From contig NC_049993.1 of the NCBI RefSeq assembly GCF_000003815.2, positions 5,919,686 to 5,983,685 of the forward strand: DNA of 64,000 nt, read 5' to 3'. Shown piece by piece: positions 24,113-40,021 of this stretch. The position numbers and the translations under genes are program-made. The notes below the pieces were generated by a model. The model was not told the DNA's origin. It saw nothing but the letters and a program-made list of their open reading frames with translations, and did no database searches. The DNA is from Branchiostoma floridae (taxonomy: Eukaryota; Chordata; Leptocardii; Amphioxiformes; Branchiostomatidae). Each line of letters begins with the position of its first letter. Positions within the stretch are counted from its first letter, which is position 1.

Positions 24113-24489
24113 CGCAGGACAGTGAAGAAGTGAAACCTAATGACGGTTGATGATTGACAGGACGCCTGTGAACCTGACATCTTGCTATATTGACGGTTAA
24201 TTGAAAACGTGACAAACCCTGATTTCTCCGATGACCCCGATAACCCGATGACCCCGGGGCAGAGAAAGCTGACATAGCTTGATACAACGTTTGCCGGCTC
24301 CCACGTTGTTGTTTTTTTCAACATTTCCAAAGTTTGTTAAGAGAGATATTTACAAAAACGTAGTTGACGTGTACATCTATAAATTGATAGCACAGTATTA
24401 TTAGTTATCTTTTGGACTCAAGAGATCAACGAGGAAAATATCAAGATTGACGTTGTCTGCGTTTACAGTTTTCATTTTACCATTCGTGA

Positions 24490-25495
24490 CTGTGTATCTT
24501 ACCGTTTAGAAATTGGTTTCAAAGACGTCATTCATGTGGCATGAAATTGCGCAATCGCATGCAATACAATGGGAAGCTTTTTTTGTATATGTGAGAAAAA
24601 TGATTAAAAAATCAGGGCAAGCATCTTTATTTTTCGTAAATTTGCCATGTTTTAGCTCTATTGTGCAGCAACGCAACGGCTGAAAATTTGTTACTACGCT
24701 AGTCTTTGCTCCAACCACCTGGCATATCAATCAGTCAAGGCACAACAACAACAGTCGGGGTTTCATGGAATTGTGCAAGTCTTTGTCAGTGCGACTATGT
24801 AATGGCTATATCTACTAACGTTAGGGTGTTCTTTCTACGTGTGTTTTACACATGATACTAGTATGTCGCTGTGGCTTTAATATAGCATGCCCGCAGTCCC
24901 CGCCACGACCAATGGAATGTTTGGAGAATATGTCCAAGCTTTCAAGTTTGGTGTGATTTTTTTTTACATGTTGGCCTCTCTCCTAGCTCCCCCTTTTCCG
25001 CTATGGAATAACCCATGGTCGCTGGCCAATGGGCTGCCTAGTATTCATATTGCGTAATGCAGATGAAACGTAAACCAAGCTGCTTACGAGAACAACAGTC
25101 ATTTCGCTGCCAGACAGAGGGGAGACAACACGTGTCTGGGACCGGTCTCTGATGATTAATAACAACTGCCCCCACGAAGTCAACGCACTCCCCTGCACTT
25201 CGGTAAGTAACTCAGCTTTTACTTCTGCATAGTCAAGAGGATCTTAGAATAATGGATCGCGTTCTTTGGTCAGAGCCAGGTATAGTTAGATTATGAACTT
25301 GATGTAATTGTTAGTTTGGGATTTTTGAAATTCATACTGCAATTGACCTGTCCTTTTTGGCATTGTTGTTGCAGGGGCTCATCATAAAGATAAACAAGAT
25401 CAAAAGAAGTACAACTATAATACTTGCAGTGGAAAGAAAACATCTCATCATCATGGACTTCTTATTCTATTTCTTATCACTTTTATTATCCTTAT
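24490..25495 (+). repeat. Tandem duplication, copy 2 (possible promoter and first exons)
   Basis: Paralogue of 23,205-24,112. It keeps the donor (GTAAGT after about 25,202) and the acceptor (AG at 25,372-25,373). The downstream ATG at about 25,453 opens a 30-codon hydrophobic frame beginning MDFLFYFLSLLLSLFK, reminiscent of a signal peptide. The copies differ by many substitutions and small indels. Confidence 0.6.
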
Positions 25496-25499
25496 TCAA

Positions 25500-26832
25500 A
25501 AGCGAATCAACATTTTCAAATATTTTCAATATTTCGTTGGGCTAAAGGGTTCAGGTACAGGTTAATATGTGTGGGTCTCTGATCTTTGCACAGATCGGGC
25601 AAATGAGATCCACACGAATTCAAGGGACGTCGGTGGCTTTCACTGAAAGACGAGCTGTATCACTGAAGGGAAGGACATCCGTGTGCAAATTGCTACAAGG
25701 GGATCGAGGCTGAGAGCCATATGCAAAACCCGAAACAACGTCGCCCGAAGGAGCAAGGCCATGAGAGGGAAATGCCAGACCGGCAGCAGAGCCGCGGGCG
25801 GCCAACCGATTGCGCTGCTTTTGAGGGAAAAACTGAGTGCAGTTAGAGAATTCATGGACTGATGTACACGTGCTATCTGCGTTATTTGACTTATACGAAT
25901 ACGTGTTGTCTATTGTATTAGGTCATATTTAGTAATGTAAAAAATAATTCAATTCACCTAGACAACGATGGATATACGAATGGTGGACATCCTAACCAAA
26001 CGTATATGAAAACTTTATTGACACGACAAAAGTACAGCGACTTTCGTGAGGATTATAACAACTATTTACAGTACAGCTAAGCAGACGTATATGCATATTT
26101 ACAGATATGAATAGGTCAACATGCTGTTTCTAGCATGTCATTTACATGATTCGAACATTGCCTGCAAATGTCTTGAGTTACAAACGAACTTTTACCAATC
26201 TAACGTTTGCGGGAGTTTCTCAACGATAAAAATACACGTCCGTGCAGCCGTTTACTTTTGGGTTGTAGCAGTCGTTTACTTTTGGGCTGTAGCAGCCTTT
26301 CACTCCGTCACTTACAAGAAGATACATCGCAACGTTTGCTAGATGTAATTAGTCTGTAGTATTGTACTATGATTGTTATTCTTGAACGGTTATTCGTTTG
26401 ATGACGTGAACTGCAACAGACCGAGATGTACTTAGTCTAGTAACATGAGCGATATTGTGTAGCTGTCTGTCAGGTAAGGCAGAATACAAAGACGAGAGAT
26501 TTCTACGGCAGTTCAGGAGAGCAGACATTTGTCTAAGTACTGAGACAGAATGTGAATACAAGAGATTTCTAAGGTAAGAGAGTTCAGTTCAGGAGAGGCA
26601 ATAGAGAACTTCAGTTAAGGCCAAAGAGAGATAGCATTATTATGAAGTCTATTATATTGTTAAAAGTCTTCTGTACCCAGCGTGCGGAAATTCTTGTCTC
26701 TTCATTGTCATTTCTTTATCCTTCATGTGCTGATCTTCGAATTCCAGTTGGCAACTAAAGGAACCTGTATATATTTGTTACATGTCTAAGCCTCTATCGT
26801 TGGGGATCTCGTCGTAACTTTCTTAACTTTAC
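25500..26832. other. No gene seen
   Basis: AT-rich intergenic sequence. A CCGTTTACTTTTGGG-type short repeat occurs near 26,250-26,290. No exon was recognised. Confidence 0.4.
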
Positions 26833-27415
26833 AACACACTAACCCTTCATGCTTGTGGCTCTTGCCGTCCTGCCGTTTCCGACAAGAGTACAAGATCATA
26901 TTTCCTAACCATCCCATTCAATCCCCTCATACAACAAACTAACCCTTCATGCTTGTGGCTCTTGCCGTCCTGCCGTTTCCGACAAGAGTACAAGATCATA
27001 TTTCCTAACCATCCCATCCAATCCCTTCATACAACACACTAACCCTTCATGCTTGTGGATCTTGCCGTCCTGCCGTTTCCGACAAGAGTACAAGATCATA
27101 TTTACTAACCATCCCATTCAATCCCTTCATACAACAAACTAACCCTTCATGCTTGTGGCTCTTGCCGTCCTGCCGCTTCCGACAAGAGTACAAGATCATA
27201 TTTCCTAACCATCTCATCCAATCCCTTCATACAACACACTAACCCTTCATGCTTGTGTCTCTTGCCGTCCTGCCGTTTCCGACAAGACCACAAGATCACG
27301 TTTCCTATCCCATCCAATTCCTTCATACAACACGCTAAGCCTTCAAGCTTGTGGCTCTTGCCGTCCTGTCGTTTCCGATAAGACCACAAGATCACGTTTC
27401 CTAGTCATCTCATAA
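26833..27415 (+). repeat. 101-bp tandem array, about six copies
   Basis: Units contain AACCCTTCATGCTTGTGGCT, CTTGCCGTCCTGCCG and ACAAGATCATATTTCCTAAC and repeat every 95-101 bp. The last two units are more diverged. The array ends about 420 bp before the ELOF1 first exon. Confidence 0.95.
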
Positions 27416-27829
27416 CTTCATACAACACACCAATCCGTCATATCCAAATGGCGCCAGCGCCACCCTTCCCGTCATACACCGTAAAACAAAATGGCGGCGC
27501 CCATAAAAGCCAACGAAAACAGAACAGGTTTTGCTACCGCAAACCTGTAATTTCCCACCATTTTTGTTGTTGTCGATGAAAATGTATCCCGTCATGCCTC
27601 AGAAGGAATATACCATTGATCACAAAAGGGTATACGCTGATACAAAAATATTTATCAATATTTAAATTAGAAACATAAAGAAACAAATTTATCAAGATAT
27701 GATATGTAAAATGGTATTATAGATGTAACAAATAAAAAAATATCAACTTTGAAATTCTATAAATAGTGAAAACATGGCAACACCCCTTACTGAAAGTAAT
27801 GGACCAGTTCAGTGCCCTCTGACCTTTCA

Positions 27830-27935
27830 GAAAGACGCAGTGCGGCGAGGCTGACAGATTTTTGTGAAGTCGTCAGAATTTTCGGAGATTTCGTCATTTT
27901 CTAGCATATTCCTACCGTATATCGCCCCGGCTTTG
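27830..27935 (+). promoter_or_regulatory. ELOF1: Probable 5' non-coding exon of ELOF1
   Basis: GC-richer sequence ends at a donor CTTTG|GTACGTATAAAC (after 27,935), upstream of both candidate coding exons. No coding frame is needed here. The transcription start is inferred, not seen. Confidence 0.4.
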
Positions 27936-28641
27936 GTACGTATAAACTGTATAGAGTTGTTGGTGAAAATTTGAAGGTAAACTTAACTTAAAACGTGACA
28001 CTATGCCACGAAAATTTGTGTGTTGTTTTCAAGTTCCATTCTACGCCAAACAACATCGTATAAATCAGCTCATCACTCACAAAAAAACAGTTGAGTGACG
28101 CAAGAATCATCCTATATATGATATTTGTGAGCTTTTAGGTTCTTACTTTGTCCCAAGATTAACATGTAGCTTTTCTTTAAGCACGAGTATGACTTGTATA
28201 TCGATTCGTAGAGCTTTGAAATCGGACATGCGTTACTGTTAATTTGAGGAAAATGGCGGAAAACCTTTGTTTGAAAAAATAGCTCTCCAGAAATCGACAA
28301 TACATTCTACATAATTTCTGTAAGATGACAAATTTTATCCAACGAACCTGTATTTTTCTTCAGCTTCAGTTCTCTTTGAAAGTTTGATTTATAATCACAT
28401 CTTCTTATAATCACATTTGATGTTGTTGTTGTGTTGAGGAATGCCAATTTATGAAGTGAGGGAAGTTTATAACGTTATATATGCCCCATCGCATGATTTT
28501 CTGAATTCTGACTTCTAAGACTAACTCACATGTAACTCACCTTGACATGGTGCACTTGGCTTGTATTGCTACCAGGACTCACCAGCGAGATTGTGATGTT
28601 GCATGTTTAGGTGTTGTGCTGTGCCTGCTACACTAACAGAG

Positions 28642-31790
<3,149 letters not shown>

Positions 31791-32426
31791 AAGCAACAAA
31801 AATTAAGAGCTTCCATTGCAAGCTGAGATGTGATTGGACAGTTGCACATCAAGATAAACAATGAACATAAGGCTTTTGGTTTGATACAGAGAATGTGATT
31901 GGATGAGTCCACTACAGAGTACTAATACATGATTGTGGATTGTGTGAAAAACAAAAATGGCTGTTCACTGTTGTAATGTTAATGATTCTCAAATTCTCAA
32001 TCCAATCTTGATACATGTAGATGTTTTATGTTCAAAATTGCACTGTCTGTAGCCATAAGCAGGCCAGTATGTATTTTCATCAAGAATAACTCAAGTCAAC
32101 TGCTCATTCTGATGCAAGCTCTACATAAAATGTTAGGTATAGGTTATGATAGAGAGACGTTAGAAGCCGTATGTAGAATGAAGCATTTTACATAAGATTT
32201 TTGGTGAAAGTTGCTTGTAAAATGTATGCTATTAGTTTTGCAACAGAACAAAAAGTGAGGGTTATAAAAAGTAACAAGAAAGTCCATGAAAAATTATGGC
32301 TGCTGAACAAGTGTCCATATTTTCTATGATGTTACATACCTTCATATGTACAGTTAGTGAAAGCAAATTTTGTTTAGCTTTTGTGAATTGTTCAAGCCTG
32401 AAAAATTTTGCCATGGCACCTTTTTA

Positions 32427-32432
32427 AATAAA
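32427..32432 (+). terminator. ELOF1: Candidate ELOF1 poly(A) signal
   Basis: AATAAA lies about 640 bp after the ELOF1 stop codon. Confidence 0.5.
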
Positions 32433-32483
32433 AGGTTACGAAGTCTTTGAAACAATATGAGGTCCATAAAGGAAACAATTTAT

Positions 32484-32687
32484 TTAGATACATTTTCCAT
32501 CTACATCTGCATCTTGTGCAAGTAGATAAGCCTGGAAGAATGTTCCATCTCTTATTCCATGTACATCAGTGTGAAAAGTAAATACACCATACTGATAAAC
32601 TCCAAGTTCTCTTTGTCCCTTTGTAAGCTGCTGTGGATGATGTGACTGTAAGTTATCCATATTTCTTGTTAGACGGATGTTTTGCAC
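32484..32687 (-). CDS. Unexplained reading frame with its own poly(A) motif
   Basis: An open minus-strand frame includes GVYQYGVFTFHTDVHGIRDG and FFQAYLLAQDADVDGKCI. The stop TAA overlaps an AATAAA on the same strand, so it looks like the end of a transcript. A possible acceptor (AACTTACAG) lies at about 32,648. No upstream exon was found and a stop lies a few codons above. It may be the last exon of a gene convergent with ELOF1, or a decayed retrocopy. Confidence 0.3.
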   Translation of the reverse strand: MQNIRLTRNMDNLQSHHPQQLTKGQRELGVYQYGVFTFHTDVHGIRDGTFFQAYLLAQDADVDGKCI

Positions 32688-33459
32688 AGTTGGGTACAGT
32701 AGCCATTGTTAGAAGGAGCTGAGAGCTCTGACTTCTCAGAACAAATGTTCTAATCATGCAAGGAATATGAAACATCTTTTAGGATATCATACATGTACTT
32801 CTTGTGTACAGTAGGCTGAAGAGATGCTATATGACCCTACTAGTAGTTAGTTAATATTAAACTTGATACGTTAAACATTTACATTTCTTGAGAAAAGAAA
32901 AAACAGAGCAGTTGATAAAGAACTCAATGTAGCGTTTGGAATCCATCTTTAACGCCTTTTTGTCAGAGTTCTTAGCAATTTGTCAGAAATTTTCTATTTT
33001 ATACGAGCGTCGCATACCGGTTCTTTTGAAAAGTGCAGCTAACGACATTACATCATCGCTACCTTTAACCTTCCGTGGAATCAATCCTGTCACATGATCA
33101 AAAATCAGCTGTACGTACGTGGGCGGGGTGATTCGGCTGTGCTCTTACACGTTTTCTTCCTGCTTTGCCTCTCATTCCACTCACCAAAACATTCCACTCA
33201 CCAAGAACCACGACATCGGCACGAGCAGTCATTGTTTCAGCTCACTGATCTCTTGTGACGACCAGCGGCCGTGGATCGCGCCCCGCCGACCAAAACGACC
33301 ACCTGTCTTCAATTCCAGGGTCAGGTTTCGGATCCCGTGGTAGTCAGAGTCGCTTGTTGGTTTTCTAAGTAGGACTAAGTCTACACACACACACGTAGGC
33401 GTATTATTCCAGGCTACCGGCGAAGTGCTGGACTCTGACCACGCGCGAGGCGGGCGACC

Positions 33460-36400
33460 ATGCCGGTGGCAGTGGCAATGTTCAGCGGCAAGTGGAAATA
33501 CGGGAGCGGCGACAACCATGAAGCCTTCATGTCGGCAATAGGTGAGGGAACCTCTGTATTTTACAACCCTACTTCCTGGTGTGACATCGCAGCTAATATG
33601 ATACGCTAATATCAAGCTGAAGATAACCCCTAACCTGGAAATATTCTAGTTGTTACGCAAATCAATTCATAGGACATAAAACCTGCTTTTCAACAAGATC
33701 TCTTCAGTGTCACTGACGAAAGATAACGGATGTTATCTGAAACGGCCGACTGTTTTCAAAACCATATCCAGTTTCTTGAGTAATAGCTATTTGGCGTATC
33801 TTAAGACCTGGATATCCAACCAATCTTCATCGATGTGTCTATTTGTTATTATCATACAGAAACGGTATGAATCAACTAGTACTGTGGTAAAGTCTGATTG
33901 ATAACCCAGTGAATATTTCCAGGAAACTCGCGTACAAGCGGATGAGTCATCAGCTGTACGTGTTTTTAACTGTTCTGACTCTTACTGTATGTCTACCTCC
34001 GCGTTGAAGCTCCATAAGTTCTATTTGCACTGTCTCACTAAAAGTGTTACACTAGTCTTGTAAAGTGATCTTTGATAGCGGCCCTATCATGGCATGAAAG
34101 AAACTGTCAACAACATTTATATACAGCCATCTCGTAACTGTTGACGAAACACAATAAAACAATAGTGCAGGGTTAGAGATTGGATAAGGCAGTACTGTGG
34201 CATTTTTATTGCATCTTGGACAAACAGCTTTTATTTCTAAAGGGTGACCGTACATTTGTACTGAACAAAAAACTCTATATTTGTACTGAATAGCAAGTAG
34301 CACGTTGTAACAGCACTGAGCACTTTAAAATCAATCCCTGTAAGCAAACGTTCGATCGGTGGACTGCACTTTGAACTTGATTGTCGTGTGCAACTGTACC
34401 TGTGTCGAAAGGTTAATCTTTGCATAGTGGAGCATTCACTCCCACACGCCTCGTCATGAGTTCGCTGTGAGAGCAATACAAGCACACGTTGTTTTTTAAG
34501 CTCCCTGCTCATATTAACTATGCTATGTTATTGTTGGGACTAGTACTGTTTGAACAATCTGGCCGTACGTAAAACGTCTGTAGGCGTCTAGACACACGCC
34601 GACAAGGAAGGAAGTTTGGTCCCAACAAGCGCGTTCTGGTTTTTGTCTCACTAGTTGTATTATATCGGCAACATTAGCGAGCACATGCACATAAACCCTG
34701 TGGCACGGCGTTTCTTTAGACTGACATTCCTAGGCTGGATATTCCTGTACTTATATCTCACCCGTACCGCACCGACCGCATGTACAATAGTGATCATGTT
34801 GTTACATTTGTACTGCAGACATTGTCAAAACATCCCCGCTTTGTTAACGTGGTGTACATATTTTATAACATGTACAGTAGCTTTCCCTCGTGCACACACC
34901 CTCCCCCTAGCACACAGTCCGTTCAGAGGTGGTTTGAGGTCGAGCGATGTGACATCAAGGGTACAAAGGCAAAAGTCTCGTCAAATAAATATGTTGTAAT
35001 ATTTAATGCATCTATTATTTAAAACAACAGCAGTTCAATAATTGTAATGCTATGATACAAGATAAAACCAAGACGAAGCTTTAAGCAACGCTGAAAAAAC
35101 AGGTGCGGGAATTTTGAAAATACATCAAGTACGATACATATAACACGTCTTGTGTTCAGTTTGATCATCTCCCGTGTCACCATATCAGGGTATCTGTATG
35201 CTCTGTAACCCTATAGATGACCCCACCACACCCTCTACTGTATCACCCCCTGTCTGTCATTGTTACACTTGTTTGTGAGGTGCTTACAGGTGAAGTCACC
35301 GTTACGTTATGTTGCGTTCTCTTCTTCACGCTTCACTAAACCGCGCAAAAATAGCATGGTGGGAGAAGCTCATTGTCTCTGCTTCAGAGAAAACACCAGA
35401 CTAGAGGGAGAAGGTTTTAAAAAGCTTTCTGAAGCTTGTTGCTAACATTGTGATACACGTACGTACGTGCCAAACGTCCAGAACAATCTGAATATTAGTA
35501 TAATACCTGCGGTATTTAGTATTCCAACAACAAAGTCGTATGACACATAGAATGCTCGCCTTTTCTTCACTTGCGTGCTGTGGCTCGTCGAAAACAAATG
35601 TAACATAGGGCATTAGCAGTCGCATTAGTAGGCAATTACCATTATGTTGATTATCATCACTCAAATCAAGGTTGACTGGAGAAAGCTTAAATCATATTAC
35701 CCTACGATTGCCTGAATAAGAATTCCATTGCCTGAATAAGAATTACACGAGTCATTTGTGAAAATGGTGGCTACAATTTCGTCGTCAGAGAAAAGAATTC
35801 TTATCATGTCGGCTTGTTAAATGTCGCTTGTTAAATTTCAAAACAAGACTCGTGCAGAGGAGACTGAAGAGGGTACGGTATGTAGATATCAAACCAAATT
35901 TTGAGGTAGCTTATCAGCATTTCTTCATACGCAAGTATCCCTGGAATATTGTGCCATCTAATATATTTTTGTGTGTAGACTATTAAAAGATGTGTCTAAC
36001 GTATGGTACAACCTTATTTCAGATATCGATTTATGAATACATATTTTATAATTGCCAGTTTTAAATCCCCGGTAATGTCCAAGCCAGGTGGTTTGTATCG
36101 GACTCCGTAAATATCTGTAGTATTTAGCACACGGTGGTCACAATATATCCGTAGGTGTGATATAATAGCACATGGCAAATTGGATCTCTCTGGCACATAA
36201 CACCGACAGATCCCCTGGGAAATACGGCATGAAAGTACAGAGCCGATTTAATACTGTGGAATGGCGTATAGGGCTAGATCATGGTAGTTATCGTGTGGCG
36301 TCTCTTCGTTTGAAAAAAGAACAGAAACGTTACACTTACTGGTGTTTTTTTTTTAAACGTAAGAATACACAAAAGTCTACTCTAGCTCGTATCTTGAAAT

Positions 36401-38876
36401 TTAGTCGTGAGTGTGTGTACCACTGGGAGAGGATTACGTGTAAAGGAATTCAATATTGTGAGATCATGGAGATATTATTATATTGGAAGGAAAGTGGGTC
36501 GGTCGAGCTTGGTATTTTGTAATTGGAATATAATGGAGATGTTATTATATTGGAGGGAAGGTGGACCGGTCGAGCTTGGTATTTGTAATTGGAATATAAT
36601 GGAGATGTTATTATATTGGAGGGAAGGTGGGCCGGTCGAGCTTGGTATTTGTAATTGGAATATAATGGAGATGTTATTATATTGGAGGGAAGGTGGGCCG
36701 GTCGAGCTTGGTATTTGTAATTGGAATATAAACAGCATTCGTATCATTGCAAACGGGAAAACTTTGAATATAGAATGATGCGAATATAGATTTGATCAAG
36801 GAGGTTATATTCAAATTCTGAATATAACCTCCTTGATTTGATGAACCGCTGTTTTTTTTTAAAGTTGCTGTCATTTAAGTCAAGTTCTTTCTTTGCCCTG
36901 GACTTGTACCTTCCGACAAAGTATGATTTTTAAGCGTGAGACAACTGTTCCAAATTCAGTAACATCAGATCTAGAAACCATTGATACAGTTACCAAGGCC
37001 TAATAACTGTCATCTGCGGGCAGCCAATCAGCGTAGACCTTTTTGCAGACGATAATGGCTGTCTCCATGGAGATCAAACGACATTAGGGCAGAACAAGGC
37101 TGGTCGTTATTAGATAACGCCGTACTACTGGTGTTCCCGGGAATATAATTTGTCTGTGGATATAATCACATAGAAAGCCAGCCCTAGATTCACAATTATC
37201 CAGTTGTCTGGAAAGTTAGACAAAATAAGCATACGATAGAACAGTCGGGGATTGGCTATTTGTAAAAATAAAATAGAAAAAATGACCTTCAATTTGAGAA
37301 ATGACTTTCACAAGATATTCTTAGCTTAATACCTTAAGAATGATCAATGATCAAAAATGAAAAATTGATGTCAGGACTGATTTTCTTTTTTCTTAAAAGA
37401 CCTGCTTGTTTTTGACCATACCTTGCAGAATTATGACGTCATGATCATAGTAAAGGTTGAAATGAGAATGTTCATCTATAATTGATTGACGTGCCCTCTG
37501 ACCTGTGTCCCCTCAGGAGTTCCCAAGGAACTTCACCAGTTCGCGTCAGAGACGGTGTTCTACATTGAATGCCGGGAAGAGGGCGGGGTCATCACCTGGG
37601 CAACGACGCCGGAGTATCTTGGCGCCAAACACGGAACCGTGACGAACGTCTTCCGGATCGGTGAGGAGATAGAGGAGGACACTGGAGACGGCAAGAAGAA
37701 AAAGGTCCATCACTTCTTCTTGTCTGTCCTTTATTTCTTCTCCTTCATTTTGTGCGATACTGAGAACATTTTGCGGGCTATTGAACGACTACTCTGTCTC
37801 TCTCTCAAATCAACTCTCAAAAGTTTTAGGGGCAACCCACCTGTTTTGAGATGAATAAATAAATAAGACAGACAAGACTAGACTTTTCATCATCCTAGAC
37901 GTAATGTGGTTTATCTCTTTAATTCTTTAATTGACCTGTTGACTGTTGTTAGGGTGATATTTCCTTTTTTTATCTTAAAAGAACCCAAATCGTATCATTG
38001 TTTTACTTCTGGTCAACAATCCATTTCTAATCACTTCTTACTACTTCGATGAATGTTAGACATGCAGATAACAAAATGCGCCAAAAAGCAATTACCCAAG
38101 CAACTGGGTATGATTTTGGAAACGGTCAGACGTTTCAGATAACATCCGTTATCTTTCGTTAGTGACACTGTTGAAAGATAAGGAATGTTATCAGAAACGT
38201 CCGACCGTTTCCAAAACCATGACCAGTTGCTTAAGTAATTGCTTTTTGGCACTTTTTCCTTCTATTTATAATTTTTTATTGTCAACGTTTAGAGAGGCAT
38301 TATCTTTCGTTTATCAAGACTCAACTCACAGTCAGTTGTTTTCCATATGCACTTATGTTCATCTGTACCTATATCACTTCTTCATTAATCAAGTGGTAAT
38401 TTCTGGTAGATAGGGCTTGAGCGACACAGTTGGTAGATAGAGTTGACCTTGACTGACCTTCCCCCCCCCCCTCCCCCCACAGTGCGTGTACACCTGGGAC
38501 GGGGACAAGCTGGTCTCCACCTATCCAGACTGGGACGGCAAGGGGTTAAAGGTCACCATGTCCAGGGCACTCGAAGGGGATTCCACCAGCACGGTATTGA
38601 AGGATTTATCATTACCTAAACCATACTTACAATGTGGGTTTTGAAGTAAATTTTGCATTCATCGGGTTTGTCATTAACATTTGTCTATATCTCCCATTAT
38701 ATCATAGACTAATGACACACTTTACAATTACAATCTTTGTGTTTCCGACAATTAGAACTGATGGACCTCTGTATATTTGACTAATGTCATTTGACTTATG
38801 CCTATTGTCCTTGCTTTGAACATAGGTAATGTCGGCGGGTGACGTCACGTGTACCGTGGTTTACCTCAGATGTTAG
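33460..38876 (+). CDS. Fatty-acid-binding protein family gene A (intracellular lipid-binding protein)
   Basis: Cytosolic ten-stranded beta-barrel carrier of fatty acids or retinoids. Exons: 33,460-33,541, 37,517-37,704, 38,483-38,593, 38,826-38,876 (TAG); 432 nt, 143 residues. Four exons with three introns at these places are the family's hallmark. Start MPVAVAMFSGKWKYGSGDN matches the family FxGKW opening. Exon 3 has LVSTYPDWDGKG and MSRALEG, keeping the Arg that corresponds to Arg106. Exon 4 has AGDVTCTVVYLRC, where the usual Arg-x-Tyr fatty-acid anchor reads Val-Val-Tyr. So one of two carboxylate-binding Arg is lost, suggesting altered ligand choice. Intron 1 is large (about 4 kb) and filled with repeats. 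The last 36 bp around the stop codon are duplicated in tandem just downstream. Confidence 0.92.
33705..33850 (+). repeat. Repeat family 3, single copy
   Basis: Contains AGTGTCACTGACGAAAGATA, TATCTGAAACGGCCGACTG and ATCTTCATCGATGTGTCT. Related sequence recurs near 38,040-38,240 (inverted pair) and 56,533-56,690. Confidence 0.6.
33860..36440. other. Intron 1 of FABP gene A, no nested gene seen
   Basis: AT-rich intronic sequence with no convincing coding exon on either strand. Confidence 0.5.
36463..36729 (+). repeat. 65-bp tandem repeat, four copies
   Basis: Units contain TAATGGAGATGTTATTATAT, GGAGGGAAGGTGGGCCGGT and GAGCTTGGTATTTGTAATTG. The first copy is more diverged. Both strands stay open only because the unit is short and regular. 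Confidence 0.95.
36795..36837. repeat. Perfect 19-bp hairpin
   Basis: ATCAAGGAGGTTATATTCA and its exact complement are separated by 5 bp, in FABP A intron 1. Confidence 0.9.
38040..38240. repeat. Repeat family 3, inverted pair
   Basis: Two copies face each other: GCCAAAAAGCAATTAC at about 38,081 and GTAATTGCTTTTTGGC at about 38,235, with GGAAACGGTCAGACGTTTC and its diverged complement inside. It lies in intron 2 of FABP gene A. Confidence 0.8.
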
Positions 38877-39317
38877 TGACGTCACGTGTACCGTGGTTTA
38901 CCTCAGATGTTAGTGACGTCATCTGCTTGTCAGTGGAAACACGGAGAAAAGAACTTATTAACGTACAATATTCATGGTATCGGTAAATCTGCTGGTCAGT
39001 TTTCAGCTTTTGTATTAATTTATCAAGACCGAGTGAGAAAAAGGTACCATGCTTTTATCATAAGTTGTGGGTCTAGAGATTTATGATTATGTGATTAGAA
39101 GCTAACGTCTTGGTAAAAAAAAATGATGGACTTTATTTCCTACCGGGTTAAACGTTGGGTACAACTCACGGACACTGTGACGTAGCTTCGGTCTTCCTCA
39201 GGATTATTGACCAAATCACTTAGGTCACGTGGCCTATCGCCTCACGTGACACATGACAACAATTAATGGGTAAAAGGTGCTTGTAAGCCTGTATCGCCCC
39301 CCGTCTTGGCGGTATCA
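38877..39317. other. 3' flank of FABP gene A
   Basis: Holds the tandem copy of the last exon's end (about 38,875-38,915) and the presumed 3' UTR. No further gene seen. Confidence 0.4.
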
Positions 39318-40021
39318 GGACAGTTCGGCACATGGACACTTCGGCTCGGACATTTCGGCCCCAAGTCCAGGACACTTCGGCCCCAGGCCGAGGACACTTC
39401 GGCCCCAGGCCGAGGACACTTCGGCCCCAGGCCGAGGACACTTCGGCCCTAGGCTGAGGACACTTCGGCCCCAGGCCGAGGACACTTCGGCCCCAGGCCG
39501 AGGACACTTCGGCCCCGCTAGTTCTTATGTGCGTGGGCATGCTATGAACCATCATACTGTCAGGGGTGAAATTGCATCTGAAAACGAAAACAAAAAAATT
39601 AAAGTTTTGAATATTGATTTCGCATCATATCGAGAAATGTTGAAAGAATCGCGACAGCGCCATATTGGACAGCGTGGTCGGAGATGTTCGTTACCGCTCC
39701 CTACCGCTACCGATCTTCCGAAGCGTTGTCGGTCATGGTCGGTAACGTATCGATGATAAACGGGACGCTCGGAACCACTCGGCCGGAGTTCTCGGTCGGC
39801 GGGTACCGGACCACGTGATCTAACGCTTTCCAATATGGCAACCCGGTAGTTGAACAGTAAAAAAACATTTGTAACAGGTCTGTTTAAGACGGCTAACTGC
39901 ACATCGCAGTAGGTAAGACTTGGGGCCGAAGTGTCCTCGGCTTGGGGCCGAAGTGTCCTCGGCTTGGGGCCGAAATGTCCTGATTAGAGGGGGGCCGAAG
40001 TGTCCATGTGCCGAAGTGTCC
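39318..40021. mobile_element. Foldback element with 22-bp tandem repeats in its arms
   Basis: The left arm opens GGACAGTTCGGCACATGGAC and carries about eight copies of GGACACTTCGGCCCCAGGCC plus GA. The right arm carries about three inverted copies and closes with the complementary opening. A direct repeat CCGTCTTGGC lies at 39,301-39,310 and 40,027-40,036, near the ends. The centre is GC-rich, unique and non-coding. Confidence 0.85.

Noticed and set aside
23617-25198. Pair of similar minus-strand frames (about 65-73 codons) in the tandem duplication
   Set aside because: Similarity is explained by the DNA duplication; the + strand splice signals fit better and the minus frames lack any exon context.
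36407-36778. 123-codon + frame with repeated motif
   Set aside because: Produced by the 65-bp tandem repeat; the opposite strand is equally open.
39277-39756. 159-codon frame rich in Pro, Gly and Arg
   Set aside because: Generated by the 22-bp tandem repeat of the foldback element; open on both strands.
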